From Flavobacterium sp. MedPE-SWcel (lineage in GTDB: Bacteria; Bacteroidota; Bacteroidia; Flavobacteriales; Flavobacteriaceae), in the NCBI GenBank assembly GCA_001874325.1, contig MPCW01000001.1:62001-126000 (forward strand): a stretch of DNA of 64,000 nt, in the 5' to 3' direction. Below the pieces are notes generated by a model. It worked only from the letters and a program-made list of their open reading frames with translations, did not search any database and was not told the origin of the DNA. The position numbers and the translations under genes were made by a program. How positions within the stretch are numbered: the stretch's first letter is position 1; each line of letters starts with the position of its first letter. Below, in pieces: positions 18,358 to 26,875 of the stretch.

Positions 18358-18903
18358 ATGAATGTAACTACCGAACTTTTATCACGCATTGATGATTATC
18401 ATTTACCGCTATGGGAAGAAAAAGAGGTAATTATTAAGCGTGGTGAAGTGCTACATAATCAAGGAAACATTAATACTAATATTTATTATGTTCTAGAGGG
18501 TGCTTTGCATTTATATCATGAAACCGAAACGGATAGTAATACTATACGGTTTGGTTATAAAGATTCTATTTTTGCACTACTTGATTCGTTCCTTACAAAT
18601 AAACCTTCTGCTTATACTGCACAAGCAATAAGAAAAACGCGATTAAGAGTAATGAACAAAGAAAGCTTCATGGAGTTTATATATAGCGACATGGAAAATA
18701 TAAAACTTTGGAATGAGATATTATCTTATGTTGTAACTGCCCAACTTGAACGCGAAACGGATTTACTTGCATCATTACCTCAAGAGCGATATGAAAGTGT
18801 TTTAAAGCGATCGCCTCAGCTGTTTAAAGAAATACCTCATCGTTATATTGCCTCTTATCTTAGAATGGCACCCGAAACACTTTCTCGTTTACAAAAATCA
18901 TGA
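18358..18903 (+). CDS. Crp/Fnr-family regulator, short form
   Basis: A 181-aa protein with a cyclic-nucleotide-binding-type beta-roll (~25-115, including LHNQGNINTNIYYVLEGAL). A short C-terminal helix-turn-helix ends IASYLRMAPETLSRLQKS, where the ETLSRL helix is the typical recognition helix. No Fnr-type cysteines are seen, so it is not an iron-sulfur sensor. It sits 12 bp after the L,D-transpeptidase gene and could be co-transcribed with it. The effector and targets are unknown. It is one of three Crp/Fnr-type genes in this window. Confidence 0.85.
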   Translation: MNVTTELLSRIDDYHLPLWEEKEVIIKRGEVLHNQGNINTNIYYVLEGALHLYHETETDSNTIRFGYKDSIFALLDSFLTNKPSAYTAQAIRKTRLRVMNKESFMEFIYSDMENIKLWNEILSYVVTAQLERETDLLASLPQERYESVLKRSPQLFKEIPHRYIASYLRMAPETLSRLQKS

Positions 18904-18960
18904 CTTCAATCAATAATTAGCAACTTACTTTTCATGAATTTTGCTGCTAAATCATCAATC

Positions 18961-19509
18961 ATGAAAACGAACTCTACATTATTACTATCTGAATTAGAAA
19001 AAATTGTAATTCTAGATATAAAAACCATACAATCTTTTCAAAATTTAAAGCCTGAACAATACAGTTACAAGCCTAACCCAAATGCATGGAGCATTATAGA
19101 ATGTCTTGAACATTTAAATTACTATGCTACTTTTTATTTACCAGAAATAAAAAAGGCTTTAACTAAAGGAAACAAGCCGAAATCTACTTTTAAAAGTGGA
19201 ATTATAGGTAATTACTTTGCTAACTTGGTAAAGTTGAAGGAAAATGATAAAAAACATAAAACCTTTAAAACAATGAATCCTGTAAACAAACAGCTCAATC
19301 AAAATGATGTGATTAGTGATTTCTTAAAAAATCAAGAGGAATTATTAAGCTTAATTATCGCATCAAATAAAAACAATTTGAACAAAGGAAAAGTAGCTGT
19401 TACTTTTACACAATTTATAAAACTTAATTTAGGAGATACATTACGATTTATGGTATATCATAACCAAAGGCATGTACAGCAGGCAGTAAATAATTTAAAT
19501 AACCACTAG
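18961..19509 (+). CDS. DinB-like (DUF664/YfiT-type) metalloenzyme-fold protein
   Basis: A 182-aa four-helix-bundle protein if started at ATG 18961; an in-frame ATG at 18934 adds nine residues without family resemblance. The metal triad of the DinB superfamily is visible: one His in the SIIECLEHLNYY segment and two in the last helix, VYHNQRHVQQ. Relatives include bacillithiol, mycothiol and glutathione S-transferases as well as damage-inducible proteins of unknown action. It follows the Crp/Fnr gene by 57 bp and ends in a strong terminator. The reaction is unknown. Confidence 0.82.
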   Translation: MKTNSTLLLSELEKIVILDIKTIQSFQNLKPEQYSYKPNPNAWSIIECLEHLNYYATFYLPEIKKALTKGNKPKSTFKSGIIGNYFANLVKLKENDKKHKTFKTMNPVNKQLNQNDVISDFLKNQEELLSLIIASNKNNLNKGKVAVTFTQFIKLNLGDTLRFMVYHNQRHVQQAVNNLNNH

Positions 19510-19537
19510 AGTTTAATGAGATTAAATTCTAGTCCAT

Positions 19538-19566
19538 AAAAAAAGCAGCTTATAGCTGCTTTTTTT
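19538..19566 (+). terminator. Terminator after the DinB-like gene
   Basis: AAAAAAAGCAGC/GCTGCTTTTTTT with a TTATA loop. The 3' end touches the stop codon of the 52-aa gene on the other strand, so it can serve both. Confidence 0.9.
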
Positions 19567-19723
19567 ATTCTTCTGTATTTTTGCTTCTTTTCTCTTTGAT
19601 AAGCTCGACAGTTGCACCGCCAACCCAATACATTACAAAACTTACTAGGAACATCATTAACCAGAATCCTATAGTTAGTACAGTTAAGAAAGCCAAAAAT
19701 CCTAAATATTGTCCAAATTCCAT
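19565..19723 (-). CDS. Small membrane protein, 52 aa
   Basis: ATG at 19721-19723 (minus), stop at 19565-19567, in a gap otherwise without genes. The protein begins MEFGQYLGFLAF and has one or two hydrophobic helices with a GFWLMMFLVSFVMYWVGG core. It ends in a charged cytoplasmic tail (ELIKEKRSKNTEE). Coding status is well supported: a TTG-N20-TATCTTTG promoter lies 26 bp upstream and a terminator sits at the stop codon. I believe similar short proteins occur in related flavobacteria, but no function is known to me. Confidence 0.72.
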   Translation of the reverse strand: MEFGQYLGFLAFLTVLTIGFWLMMFLVSFVMYWVGGATVELIKEKRSKNTEE

Positions 19724-19749
19724 TTTGCTTTGTTTTTTTTAATCAGCCC

Positions 19750-19780
19750 CAAAGATAAGTTTTATATTTATTTTAACCAA
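19750..19780 (-). promoter_or_regulatory. Promoter of the 52-aa membrane protein
   Basis: On the minus strand, TTG (19778-19780), a 20-bp spacer and TATCTTTG (19750-19757). This is one of the best full promoter matches in the window. Confidence 0.7.
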
Positions 19781-19844
19781 TACCATAGCCTAAAAAACCT
19801 TAAAATTATTTAACAAAATCATTTTTTATACCTACCATAATGCT

Positions 19845-19852
19845 TAATTTTG
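19845..19852 (+). promoter_or_regulatory. -7 box of fumC
   Basis: TAATTTTG, 83 bp before the fumC ATG, implying an unusually long leader of roughly 75 nt that holds an inverted repeat. Confidence 0.5.
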
Positions 19853-19865
19853 ACAGGCTTTAAGA

Positions 19866-19886
19866 TGTCTAGCAGATTGCTAGACA
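19866..19886 (+). promoter_or_regulatory. Perfect inverted repeat in the fumC leader
   Basis: Arms TGTCTAGCA and TGCTAGACA around GAT. This is a perfect 9-bp palindrome just after the expected transcription start and about 50 bp before the ATG. It has no T-run, so it may be an operator or a leader hairpin rather than a terminator. Confidence 0.5.
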
Positions 19887-19935
19887 CTTAGCTATTATTT
19901 TTATTAAACAAACACACAAAATAACAACCTAAACA

Positions 19936-21333
19936 ATGGATTACAGGATTGAGAAAGACACCATGGGTGAAGTAAAAGTACCTGCTGATAAATACTGGGG
20001 TGCACAAACGGAACGTTCAAGAAACAACTTTAAGATAGGAGCTGCTGCCTCTATGCCTAAAGAAATTGTAGAAGGATTTGCCTACCTAAAGAAAGCGGCA
20101 GCTTATGCTAACCATGATTTAGGAGTGCTTCCTGTAGAAAAACGTGACGCTATTGGGCAAGTATGTGATGAAATACTTGCTGGTAAACTAGACGATCAGT
20201 TTCCATTAGTAGTATGGCAAACAGGTTCTGGTACACAAAGTAACATGAACGTTAATGAAGTTGTTGCTAATAGAGCACAAGTTTTAGCTGGTAACAAAAT
20301 TGGTGAAGGTGAGCCTGTATTAAAAGCTAATGATGATGTAAATAAATCGCAATCATCTAACGATACTTTCCCTACTGGAATGCACATTGCTGCTTACAAA
20401 ATGGTTATAAAAACAACTATACCTGGAGTAGAACAACTGCGTGATACGCTTAAAGCAAAATCAGAAGAGTTTATGAATGTAGTAAAAATAGGTAGAACTC
20501 ACCTTATGGATGCTACTCCCCTAACACTTGGTCAAGAATTCTCTGGTTACGTAGCACAATTAAACTACGGACTTAAGGCTCTTAAAAACACACTTGCACA
20601 CCTTTCTGAAGTTGCACTAGGTGGAACTGCTGTAGGTACAGGATTAAATACTCCTGCTGGATATGATGTAAAAGTTGCTGAATATATTGCTGAATTTACA
20701 GGGTTACCATTTGTAACTGCTGAAAATAAATTTGAAGCTCTTGCTGCACACGATGCTATTGTAGAAAGTCATGGTGCTTTAAAACAACTTGCAGTATCGC
20801 TTAACAAAATAGCTAACGATGTTAGAATGATGGCTTCTGGACCACGTTCTAGTATTGGAGAGATACTTATTCCTGAAAATGAGCCAGGATCTTCTATCAT
20901 GCCAGGTAAGGTTAACCCCACTCAGGTAGAGGCTATAACTATGGTTTGCGCACAGGTAATGGGTAATGATGTAGCTATTACTGTAGGTGGTACACAAGGT
21001 CATTATGAGCTTAATGTATTTAAACCAGTTATGGCAGCTAACTTCTTACAGTCTGCAAGACTTATAGGAGATGCTTGTGTATCTTTTGACGAGCACTGTG
21101 CTAGTGGTATACAACCAAACCATAGCAGAATAGAAGAGTTAGTAAACAACTCTTTAATGCTTGTAACGGCACTTAATACAAAAATAGGTTACTACAAATC
21201 GGCTGAAATCGCACAAACAGCACATAAAAACGGAACTACTCTTAAAGAGGAAGCTGTACGTTTAGGTTATGTTACTGCTGAAGATTTTGACGCTTGGGTA
21301 AAACCAGAAGATATGGTAGGTTCTTTAAAGTAA
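19936..21333 (+). CDS. fumC: Class II fumarate hydratase
   Basis: A 465-aa homotetrameric, iron-independent fumarase of the citric-acid cycle. The aspartase/fumarase signature [13 protein letters not shown] (catalytic Ser loop) is present, along with [22 protein letters not shown] and [10 protein letters not shown], all in the order and wording of FumC rather than aspartase. Start and length match the family. It is a single-gene unit with its own promoter box, a leader palindrome and a strong terminator. Confidence 0.96.
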   Translation: MDYRIEKDTMGEVKVPADKYWGAQTERSRNNFKIGAAASMPKEIVEGFAYLKKAAAYANHDLGVLPVEKRDAIGQVCDEILAGKLDDQFPLVVWQTGSGTQSNMNVNEVVANRAQVLAGNKIGEGEPVLKANDDVNKSQSSNDTFPTGMHIAAYKMVIKTTIPGVEQLRDTLKAKSEEFMNVVKIGRTHLMDATPLTLGQEFSGYVAQLNYGLKALKNTLAHLSEVALGGTAVGTGLNTPAGYDVKVAEYIAEFTGLPFVTAENKFEALAAHDAIVESHGALKQLAVSLNKIANDVRMMASGPRSSIGEILIPENEPGSSIMPGKVNPTQVEAITMVCAQVMGNDVAITVGGTQGHYELNVFKPVMAANFLQSARLIGDACVSFDEHCASGIQPNHSRIEELVNNSLMLVTALNTKIGYYKSAEIAQTAHKNGTTLKEEAVRLGYVTAEDFDAWVKPEDMVGSLK

Positions 21334-21350
21334 TTTAATTGAATTTATCG

Positions 21351-21394
21351 AGCCACAAATTATACTAACAATAGAGTATAATTTGTGGCTTTTC
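21351..21394 (+). terminator. Terminator of fumC
   Basis: Perfect 16-bp stem (21351-21366 with 21375-21390), 8-base loop, followed by TTTT. Confidence 0.9.
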
Positions 21395-21439
21395 TATTTA
21401 AAATAGAAACTCTATATAATTTACAAAAAAGTATAATTG

Positions 21440-22675
21440 ATGAAATTACTTATTACTAATATTAAAGAGTTACTACAAGTACGTGAAGAAAATGTACAAA
21501 AAGTAGCTGGTGCAGCAATGGCACAATTACCACTTATTGAAAATGCTTGGTTACTTATAGAAAATAATATAATTGCAGATTATGGCACTATGGATAGTTG
21601 TCCTGAAATATCATCTGCTAAAGTTATAGATGCAACGGGTAAAACAGTACTACCCACTTGGTGCGATAGCCATACTCACATAGTATATGCTGGTAATAGA
21701 GAGCTAGAGTTTGTAGACCGTATTAACGGGCTATCTTATGAAGAGATTGCATCTCGTGGTGGTGGTATACTCAACTCTGCAAAAAAGCTAAATGAAACTA
21801 GTGAAGATGAATTATATGAAGAATCAAAAATTCGTCTTGAAGAAGTAATGCAACAAGGGTCTGGAGCTGTAGAAATAAAGTCTGGTTACGGACTTACTAT
21901 AGATGCCGAGTTAAAAATGCTACGCGTTATAAAGCGTTTACGCAAAGAATATCCTGTTGCTATAAAAGCAACTTTTTTAGGAGCACACGCTTTCCCTACA
22001 GAGTATAAGGATAATCATAGTAGTTATATAGACATGATCATTAATGAAATGCTACCTAAAATAGCAGAAGAACAATTAGCTGAATATATTGATGCTTTTT
22101 GTGAAACAGGTTATTTCTCCGTAGAAGAGACAGAACGTATTATGAAAGCTGGTAAAAAATATGGATTACAAGCTAAAATCCATGTTAACCAGTTTACAGC
22201 TATAGATGGTATAAAAGCCTGTGTAAAGCATGACGCACTCTCTGTAGATCATCTTGAAATTGTAACTGATGAAGATATTGAAGTTTTAAAAAATAGTAAT
22301 ACAATGCCTGTGGCATTACCTACATGTTCATTTTTTATAAGCATACCTTATACCCCTGCTAGAAAAATGATAGAGGCTGGATTACCGTTAGCACTTGCTA
22401 CTGACTTTAACCCAGGTACTACTCCATCAGGTAATATGAACTTAGTTGTATCAACTGCTTGTATTAAAATGAAAATGACTCCTGAAGAAGCTATTAATGC
22501 AGCTACCATAAATGGTGCTTATGCAATGGGAATCTCCGATACTCATGGTAGTATTACAAAAGGAAAAAGAGCCAACCTTATTATAACATCTCCACTATCA
22601 TCTTATTATCAATTGCCATATGCTTTTGGTAGTAACCTAATAGATAGTGTTATTATAGAAGGAAAAATGATTTAA
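21440..22675 (+). CDS. hutI: Imidazolonepropionase
   Basis: A 411-aa amidohydrolase-superfamily enzyme from the ATG at 21440 (a TTG one codon earlier is unlikely). It opens the imidazolone ring to N-formimidoyl-L-glutamate, the third step of histidine breakdown. The metal-binding DSHTH followed by IVYAGNRELEF is visible near residue 70. KATFLGAHAFP, IHVNQF, DHLE and ATDFNPGTTPS complete the HutI pattern. hutG, the next enzyme of the path, follows about 1 kb downstream, but a coiled-coil gene on the opposite strand lies between. hutH and hutU are not in the window. Confidence 0.94.
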   Translation: MKLLITNIKELLQVREENVQKVAGAAMAQLPLIENAWLLIENNIIADYGTMDSCPEISSAKVIDATGKTVLPTWCDSHTHIVYAGNRELEFVDRINGLSYEEIASRGGGILNSAKKLNETSEDELYEESKIRLEEVMQQGSGAVEIKSGYGLTIDAELKMLRVIKRLRKEYPVAIKATFLGAHAFPTEYKDNHSSYIDMIINEMLPKIAEEQLAEYIDAFCETGYFSVEETERIMKAGKKYGLQAKIHVNQFTAIDGIKACVKHDALSVDHLEIVTDEDIEVLKNSNTMPVALPTCSFFISIPYTPARKMIEAGLPLALATDFNPGTTPSGNMNLVVSTACIKMKMTPEEAINAATINGAYAMGISDTHGSITKGKRANLIITSPLSSYYQLPYAFGSNLIDSVIIEGKMI

Positions 22676-22696
22676 TAAAACTCATTTATACATAAT

Positions 22697-22731
22697 AAAA
22701 AAAGCCTGCAATAGTATTGCAGGCTTTTTTT
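22697..22731. terminator. Bidirectional terminator after hutI
   Basis: Stem AAAAAAAGCCTGCAAT with its complement and a 3-base loop, with A- and T-runs on both flanks. It also serves the convergent coiled-coil gene. Confidence 0.92.
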
Positions 22732-22748
22732 ATATTTTGATATTATGT

Positions 22749-23633
22749 TTATCTCAATGAGAAAGTAGAATTTGCTACCATTTCACTTCCTTGGAAAAGG
22801 TTTACAAAGTAAGTTCCTTTTTCAAAGTCACTACCAGATAACATTTCAGAAACCTCTATTGTTTCATTGTCATAAATAGCGTTTGTTATAAAACTATATG
22901 TTAACTCATAGTCACCAAACATTTGTTTTTGAGCTTCACCTAACACATTGTTCTTACTATCTATTACCTGTACATAATATGTTTTATTACCAGACATAGC
23001 TACTTGATTAGCTGCTATAGTAAAGCTAATTTTTAAAACATCTACACGTCTTGCTTTATCTGTCGCAATTAGTTTACCAGAGCTTCTCTCTTTAAAAGGC
23101 TCTACTTTAAGATTAAGTAAAGTAAGCTCAGAAGCTTTTTCTAAAGTTCTACTAAGATTATCATTTTGACTTACTAGTGTGTCATTATATTTTCTAGACT
23201 CACCTAGTACATTCATAGTACTGTCACGCTCAACAGTTAAAGCTTCATTTTGCTCTTTAAGCATTTTGTTTTCTGCTTCAAGATTTTCCTTAGCCTTCTT
23301 TAACTTAAAAAAACTTTTCTTGTATCTTTGAAGTGCAGCAACATCTGCTTCTCCCTTTTTAACTTTATCTAATAACTCTTCAATTTCTGCACGTTGTGCT
23401 TCAAAGTCTGCTTGTAAACTAGAATTTTCAGCAACAGCTGTTTCATAATTAGCAGTTGCACTATTAAGTTCAGCTTCAAGATCAGTAACAAGAGTTTCTT
23501 TTTCACTTATTATCTTTTTATCAGCTTCACTATCAGTGTTCATTTTATACATAATGACAAGGCTTCCTACAAGTAATATCGCTAAAACAACAATTATTGC
23601 CTTTAGACTAGAATTCTTTTTTTCTTTTTCCAT
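22749..23633 (-). CDS. Membrane-anchored coiled-coil protein of unknown function
   Basis: A 294-aa protein from the ATG at 23633; a TTG start seven codons earlier would begin almost on the promoter box and is rejected. One transmembrane helix (AIIVVLAILLVGSLVIMY, about residues 12-30) is followed by a long periplasmic coiled coil to about residue 165. A compact beta-rich C-terminal domain of about 115 residues completes it. Similar proteins are common in Flavobacteriia and often carry weak names based only on the coiled coil. I recognise no enzyme motif. It is convergent with hutI and divergent from hutG; I infer no role in histidine use. Confidence 0.72.
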   Translation of the reverse strand: MEKEKKNSSLKAIIVVLAILLVGSLVIMYKMNTDSEADKKIISEKETLVTDLEAELNSATANYETAVAENSSLQADFEAQRAEIEELLDKVKKGEADVAALQRYKKSFFKLKKAKENLEAENKMLKEQNEALTVERDSTMNVLGESRKYNDTLVSQNDNLSRTLEKASELTLLNLKVEPFKERSSGKLIATDKARRVDVLKISFTIAANQVAMSGNKTYYVQVIDSKNNVLGEAQKQMFGDYELTYSFITNAIYDNETIEVSEMLSGSDFEKGTYFVNLFQGSEMVANSTFSLR

Positions 23634-23651
23634 TTCGATGTTTAGTTTCGA

Positions 23652-23659
23652 CAAAAATA
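23652..23659 (-). promoter_or_regulatory. -7 box of the coiled-coil gene
   Basis: Reads TATTTTTG on the minus strand, 19 bp before the ATG. This spacing decides the start at 23633. Confidence 0.55.
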
Positions 23660-23710
23660 AATATTATTTAATAACAGTATAGTTTTTAACGGATTTTTAG
23701 TTGAAAATAG

Positions 23711-23718
23711 TATTTTTG
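23711..23718 (+). promoter_or_regulatory. -7 box of hutG
   Basis: TATTTTTG, 18 bp before the hutG ATG, divergent from the box at 23652-23659. Confidence 0.55.
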
Positions 23719-23735
23719 GACACTAGAAAAATACT

Positions 23736-24776
23736 ATGGAAAACATTATTAGGCTTACAAACAGCGACCTTACTAAATATACGTCACAACGTAGTGGTGA
23801 AATAAAGTTTGGTGAACGTATTATTACAATTCCTTCTGATGCAAATTCTTGGGAGTTTGTAAATAAATGTGATGCTGATTTTGTTCTTTTTGGGGTTCCT
23901 GAAGACATTGGTGTAAGAGGTAATTTCGGAAGGCCTGGTACAGCCTCTGCATGGGAATCTACATTAAAGAGTATTGTAAACATACAGCACAATAAATTTT
24001 GTAAAGGTGGTAAACTTCTTATTTTAGGACATCTCGATGTGACTACAGCTAACGAAATGGCTAAGGATCTTGATATAACCACTACCGAGGATAGAAAAAC
24101 ACTATCTAGTATAATTGATACTATAGATAAAGAAGTATCGCATATTGTACGTAGTATATTAAGCGCTGGTAAAACCCCTATAATTATTGGTGGAGGTCAT
24201 AACAATGCTTACGGTAATATAAAAGGTACCGCACTAGCAAAAGGGAAATCTATAAACGTTATTAATTTTGATGCTCATACTGATTTTCGTATTTTAGAAG
24301 GGCGTCATAGTGGTAATGGGTTTTCATATGCTTTTGAAGAAGGTTTTCTTAAAAAGTACTTTATTTTTGGACTTCATGAAAACTATAACTCTAAAGGTGT
24401 CATGGAGAATATCAAAAAAATGTCTGATAGAATAAAGTATAATACCTATGAGCAAATTGCTGTTCGTAAGGAAAAAAACTTTTCTGATGAAATGGGACAT
24501 GCACTTGGTTTTATAGAAGATGAACCTTTTGGTATAGAAATAGACCTTGATGCACTACCTAATGTTGCTAGTAGCGCTATAACTCCTACTGGTTTTAGTA
24601 TCGAAAAATTGCGTCAGTTTTTACACTACTTTGGTAGAAATAAGAATGCCACCTACTTACATCTTTGTGAAGGTGCTCCTGAACTTGATGAAGAAAAAAA
24701 CAATCATCTAACAGGTAAACTGATTGCTTACTTAATAACCGATTTTATAAAATCGACAGAACATAAAACAGCTTAA
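23736..24776 (+). CDS. hutG: Formimidoylglutamase, ureohydrolase (arginase) family
   Basis: A 346-aa binuclear-manganese hydrolase. The arginase-family metal motifs are in order: GGGHNNAYGN (His ligand), NFDAHTDFR (Asp-His-Asp ligands) and EIDLDALPN (Asp ligands). Ureohydrolases act on arginine, agmatine, guanidinobutyrate or formimidoylglutamate. The nearby hutI, whose product is formimidoylglutamate, makes HutG the best assignment. Agmatinase is less likely, since agmatine is already handled by aguA/aguB. It has its own promoter box and is transcribed separately from hutI. Confidence 0.82.
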   Translation: MENIIRLTNSDLTKYTSQRSGEIKFGERIITIPSDANSWEFVNKCDADFVLFGVPEDIGVRGNFGRPGTASAWESTLKSIVNIQHNKFCKGGKLLILGHLDVTTANEMAKDLDITTTEDRKTLSSIIDTIDKEVSHIVRSILSAGKTPIIIGGGHNNAYGNIKGTALAKGKSINVINFDAHTDFRILEGRHSGNGFSYAFEEGFLKKYFIFGLHENYNSKGVMENIKKMSDRIKYNTYEQIAVRKEKNFSDEMGHALGFIEDEPFGIEIDLDALPNVASSAITPTGFSIEKLRQFLHYFGRNKNATYLHLCEGAPELDEEKNNHLTGKLIAYLITDFIKSTEHKTA

Positions 24777-24857
24777 CTTGTTAAAGTTCAAACACTAAAA
24801 CTCTGTATTTCAAGTTAAACTCTCGAAGTCCATAAAATAGTTTAAAAATATAAAGAC

Positions 24858-24865
24858 TACCTTTG
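24858..24865 (+). promoter_or_regulatory. -7 box of the DEAD-box helicase gene
   Basis: TACCTTTG followed by CG, 48 bp before the ATG. Confidence 0.5.
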
Positions 24866-24912
24866 CGTTTGCTTAGTACTTAATACTAGGCACATAATAC
24901 ATTTATTTATAC

Positions 24913-26193
24913 ATGAAATTTGAAGATCTTAATTTATTAAAAAATATACAACAAGCACTTATTGAGGAAGGTTATGAAACACCAACCCCAATACAGCAGC
25001 AAGCTATACCCGTTATACTAGACGACTCAGACATTGTGGGTTGTGCTCAAACTGGTACAGGTAAAACAGCAGCTTTTGCTATACCTATACTTAATCAATT
25101 ACACCGTATTGTAGGTTCGGCAAGAAAAGCAAAACACATTCGTACACTTGTTGTTACACCAACACGCGAACTAGCATTACAAATAGGCGAAAGCTTTGAC
25201 ACATACGGTAAATATACTAACATACGTTCACTCACTATCTTTGGTGGAGTAAACCAAGTACCACAAACAGACCAACTTAAAAGAGGTGTTGATGTACTTA
25301 TTGCCACACCAGGTAGATTATTAGATTTACACAAACAAGGATACATTAATTTTGATCGTTTACATCATTTAGTATTAGATGAAGCTGACCAAATGTTAGA
25401 CATGGGGTTTATTAATGATGTAAAAAAAATCATTAAACTTACTCCTGAAAACAGACAGACATTATTATTCTCTGCTACTATGCCAATGGCTATTAGAGAA
25501 CTTGCAGATACTTTTCTTACAGATCCTAAATATGTATCGGTTGCACCAGTATCCTCTACAGCCGAGAGAGTTAAACAACAAGTTTACTTTGTAGAAAAAA
25601 GTGATAAAAGAAAATTATTATATCACCTAATCCGCAACGAAAACCTATCTAATGTATTAGTATTTACACGTACTAAGCATGGAGCTGATAATGCCGTAAA
25701 AGCACTTAAAAAGAATGGTATTGAGGCTGGCGCTATACACGGCGATAAATCTCAGAATACTAGAGTGCGTATGCTCGATGCTTTTAAAAAGAAAGAAATA
25801 TCTGTACTTGTAGCAACTGATATTGCAGCACGTGGTATTGATATAGAAAGCTTGCCTTATGTAATAAACTTTGACCTACCTAATATACCTGAAACTTATG
25901 TACACCGTATAGGTCGTACTGGTAGAGCTGGTAACGAAGGACTTGCTATTTCTTTTTGCGGTAAAGATGAATTACCATACCTTAAAGACATTGAGAAATT
26001 AATACGTCTTAAAATAAAAGTGATAGACGGACATCCTTATCCATTTACTGAAGGCGGTAGTGAACAAACTGCTGAGAAAAAACAAGGGCAAAAACCTGAT
26101 AGAAGAAATAATAATAGAGGTAACAATAACTCTAGTAAACCAAAATCTAGAAAGTCTGAAGCTTCTAAGAAAAAGAAAAAACGTTGGTATTAA
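24913..26193 (+). CDS. DEAD-box ATP-dependent RNA helicase, RhlE type
   Basis: A 426-aa RNA helicase that remodels ribosomal or messenger RNA. The full motif set is readable: Q-motif TPIQQQAIP, Walker A AQTGTGKT, PTRELA, TPGRLLDL, DEAD within LDEADQMLDMGF, SATMP, and HRIGRTGRAG. The C-terminal tail of about 50 residues is basic and rich in Asn, Arg and Lys, ending in a KKKKKRWY-type patch that likely gives non-specific RNA binding. The wording of motif regions is RhlE-like rather than DeaD or SrmB. Single-gene unit with promoter box and a terminator fused to its stop codon. Confidence 0.92.
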   Translation: MKFEDLNLLKNIQQALIEEGYETPTPIQQQAIPVILDDSDIVGCAQTGTGKTAAFAIPILNQLHRIVGSARKAKHIRTLVVTPTRELALQIGESFDTYGKYTNIRSLTIFGGVNQVPQTDQLKRGVDVLIATPGRLLDLHKQGYINFDRLHHLVLDEADQMLDMGFINDVKKIIKLTPENRQTLLFSATMPMAIRELADTFLTDPKYVSVAPVSSTAERVKQQVYFVEKSDKRKLLYHLIRNENLSNVLVFTRTKHGADNAVKALKKNGIEAGAIHGDKSQNTRVRMLDAFKKKEISVLVATDIAARGIDIESLPYVINFDLPNIPETYVHRIGRTGRAGNEGLAISFCGKDELPYLKDIEKLIRLKIKVIDGHPYPFTEGGSEQTAEKKQGQKPDRRNNNRGNNNSSKPKSRKSEASKKKKKRWY

Positions 26194-26207
26194 TACCAAC
26201 GTTTTTT
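26176..26207. terminator. Perfect palindromic terminator overlapping the helicase stop codon
   Basis: Two perfect 16-base arms meet at 26191/26192 within the stop codon. The last four sense codons lie in the 5' arm. A-run and T-run flank it on both strands, so it also suits the convergent phosphodiesterase gene. Confidence 0.88.
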
Positions 26208-26225
26208 CTTTTTATATAAACTGTG

Positions 26226-26726
26226 CTACGCTCCCCTCTTCCCTATTTCTATAGCTTCTAGGTTTTCTATTTTATCGCCATTTATTTCAAAACGTAACAT
26301 AGTACGTACTTGATGAAAACCATGTACTCCTGCCGCACCAGGATTCATGTGTAATAAACCTAACTTCTTGTCAAACTGTACTTTTAATATATGCGAATGC
26401 CCGCAAATAAATAATTTAGGTGGATTAGCAATTAAACCCTCTCTAATAGCAGGACTATATTTACCAGGATAACCACCTATATGCGTAATCCATACATCTA
26501 CCCCTTCACACATGAAACGATTATGTAGTGGAAATTCTAATCTAGCTTCTCCATTATCTATATTACCATAAACAGCATGTAAAGGCTTTTCTTTTTTCAA
26601 AGTGTCAGTTACACTAAGATCTCCAATATCACCTGCATGCCATACCTCATCAGCAAGGCGAACATATTTTAAAATAGCATCATCTATATGACTATGGGTA
26701 TCTGAAAGAAGTAGAATTTTTTTCAT
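26226..26726 (-). CDS. YfcE/MJ0936-type metallophosphoesterase
   Basis: A 166-aa calcineurin-like phosphodiesterase with the dinuclear metal motifs SDTHSH (residues 8-13), HAGDIGD, YGNID, THIG and GHSH. Small proteins of this group hydrolyse phosphodiesters such as bis-p-nitrophenyl phosphate in vitro; the cellular substrate is mostly unknown. It has a strong promoter of its own and shares the terminator with the helicase gene. Divergent from truA. Confidence 0.87.
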   Translation of the reverse strand: MKKILLLSDTHSHIDDAILKYVRLADEVWHAGDIGDLSVTDTLKKEKPLHAVYGNIDNGEARLEFPLHNRFMCEGVDVWITHIGGYPGKYSPAIREGLIANPPKLFICGHSHILKVQFDKKLGLLHMNPGAAGVHGFHQVRTMLRFEINGDKIENLEAIEIGKRGA

Positions 26727-26731
26727 ATCGA

Positions 26732-26761
26732 CAAAAGTATTAAATGCACTTTACCCTTCAA
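26732..26761 (-). promoter_or_regulatory. Promoter of the phosphodiesterase gene
   Basis: On the minus strand, TTG (26759-26761), a 19-bp spacer and TACTTTTG (26732-26739), an excellent match at ideal spacing. Confidence 0.7.
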
Positions 26762-26844
26762 AGAAGAACTCCAAATAGTGTTATTTAACAAAAACATTAA
26801 GACTTTACAGCTTCTCAACTCTTAGCTTTATAAGGTAAAATAAG

Positions 26845-26852
26845 TATCTTTG
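26845..26852 (+). promoter_or_regulatory. -7 box of the truA operon
   Basis: TATCTTTG followed by C, 24 bp before the TTG start of truA. It rules out longer N termini for TruA. Confidence 0.6.
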
Positions 26853-26875
26853 CTCACTTAAATCATCAATCAACT

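Noticed and set aside
18358..18903. Truncated Crp/Fnr pseudogene
   Set aside because: Although short, it ends in the complete ETLSRL recognition helix, as in other compact Bacteroidota members, so it is probably intact.
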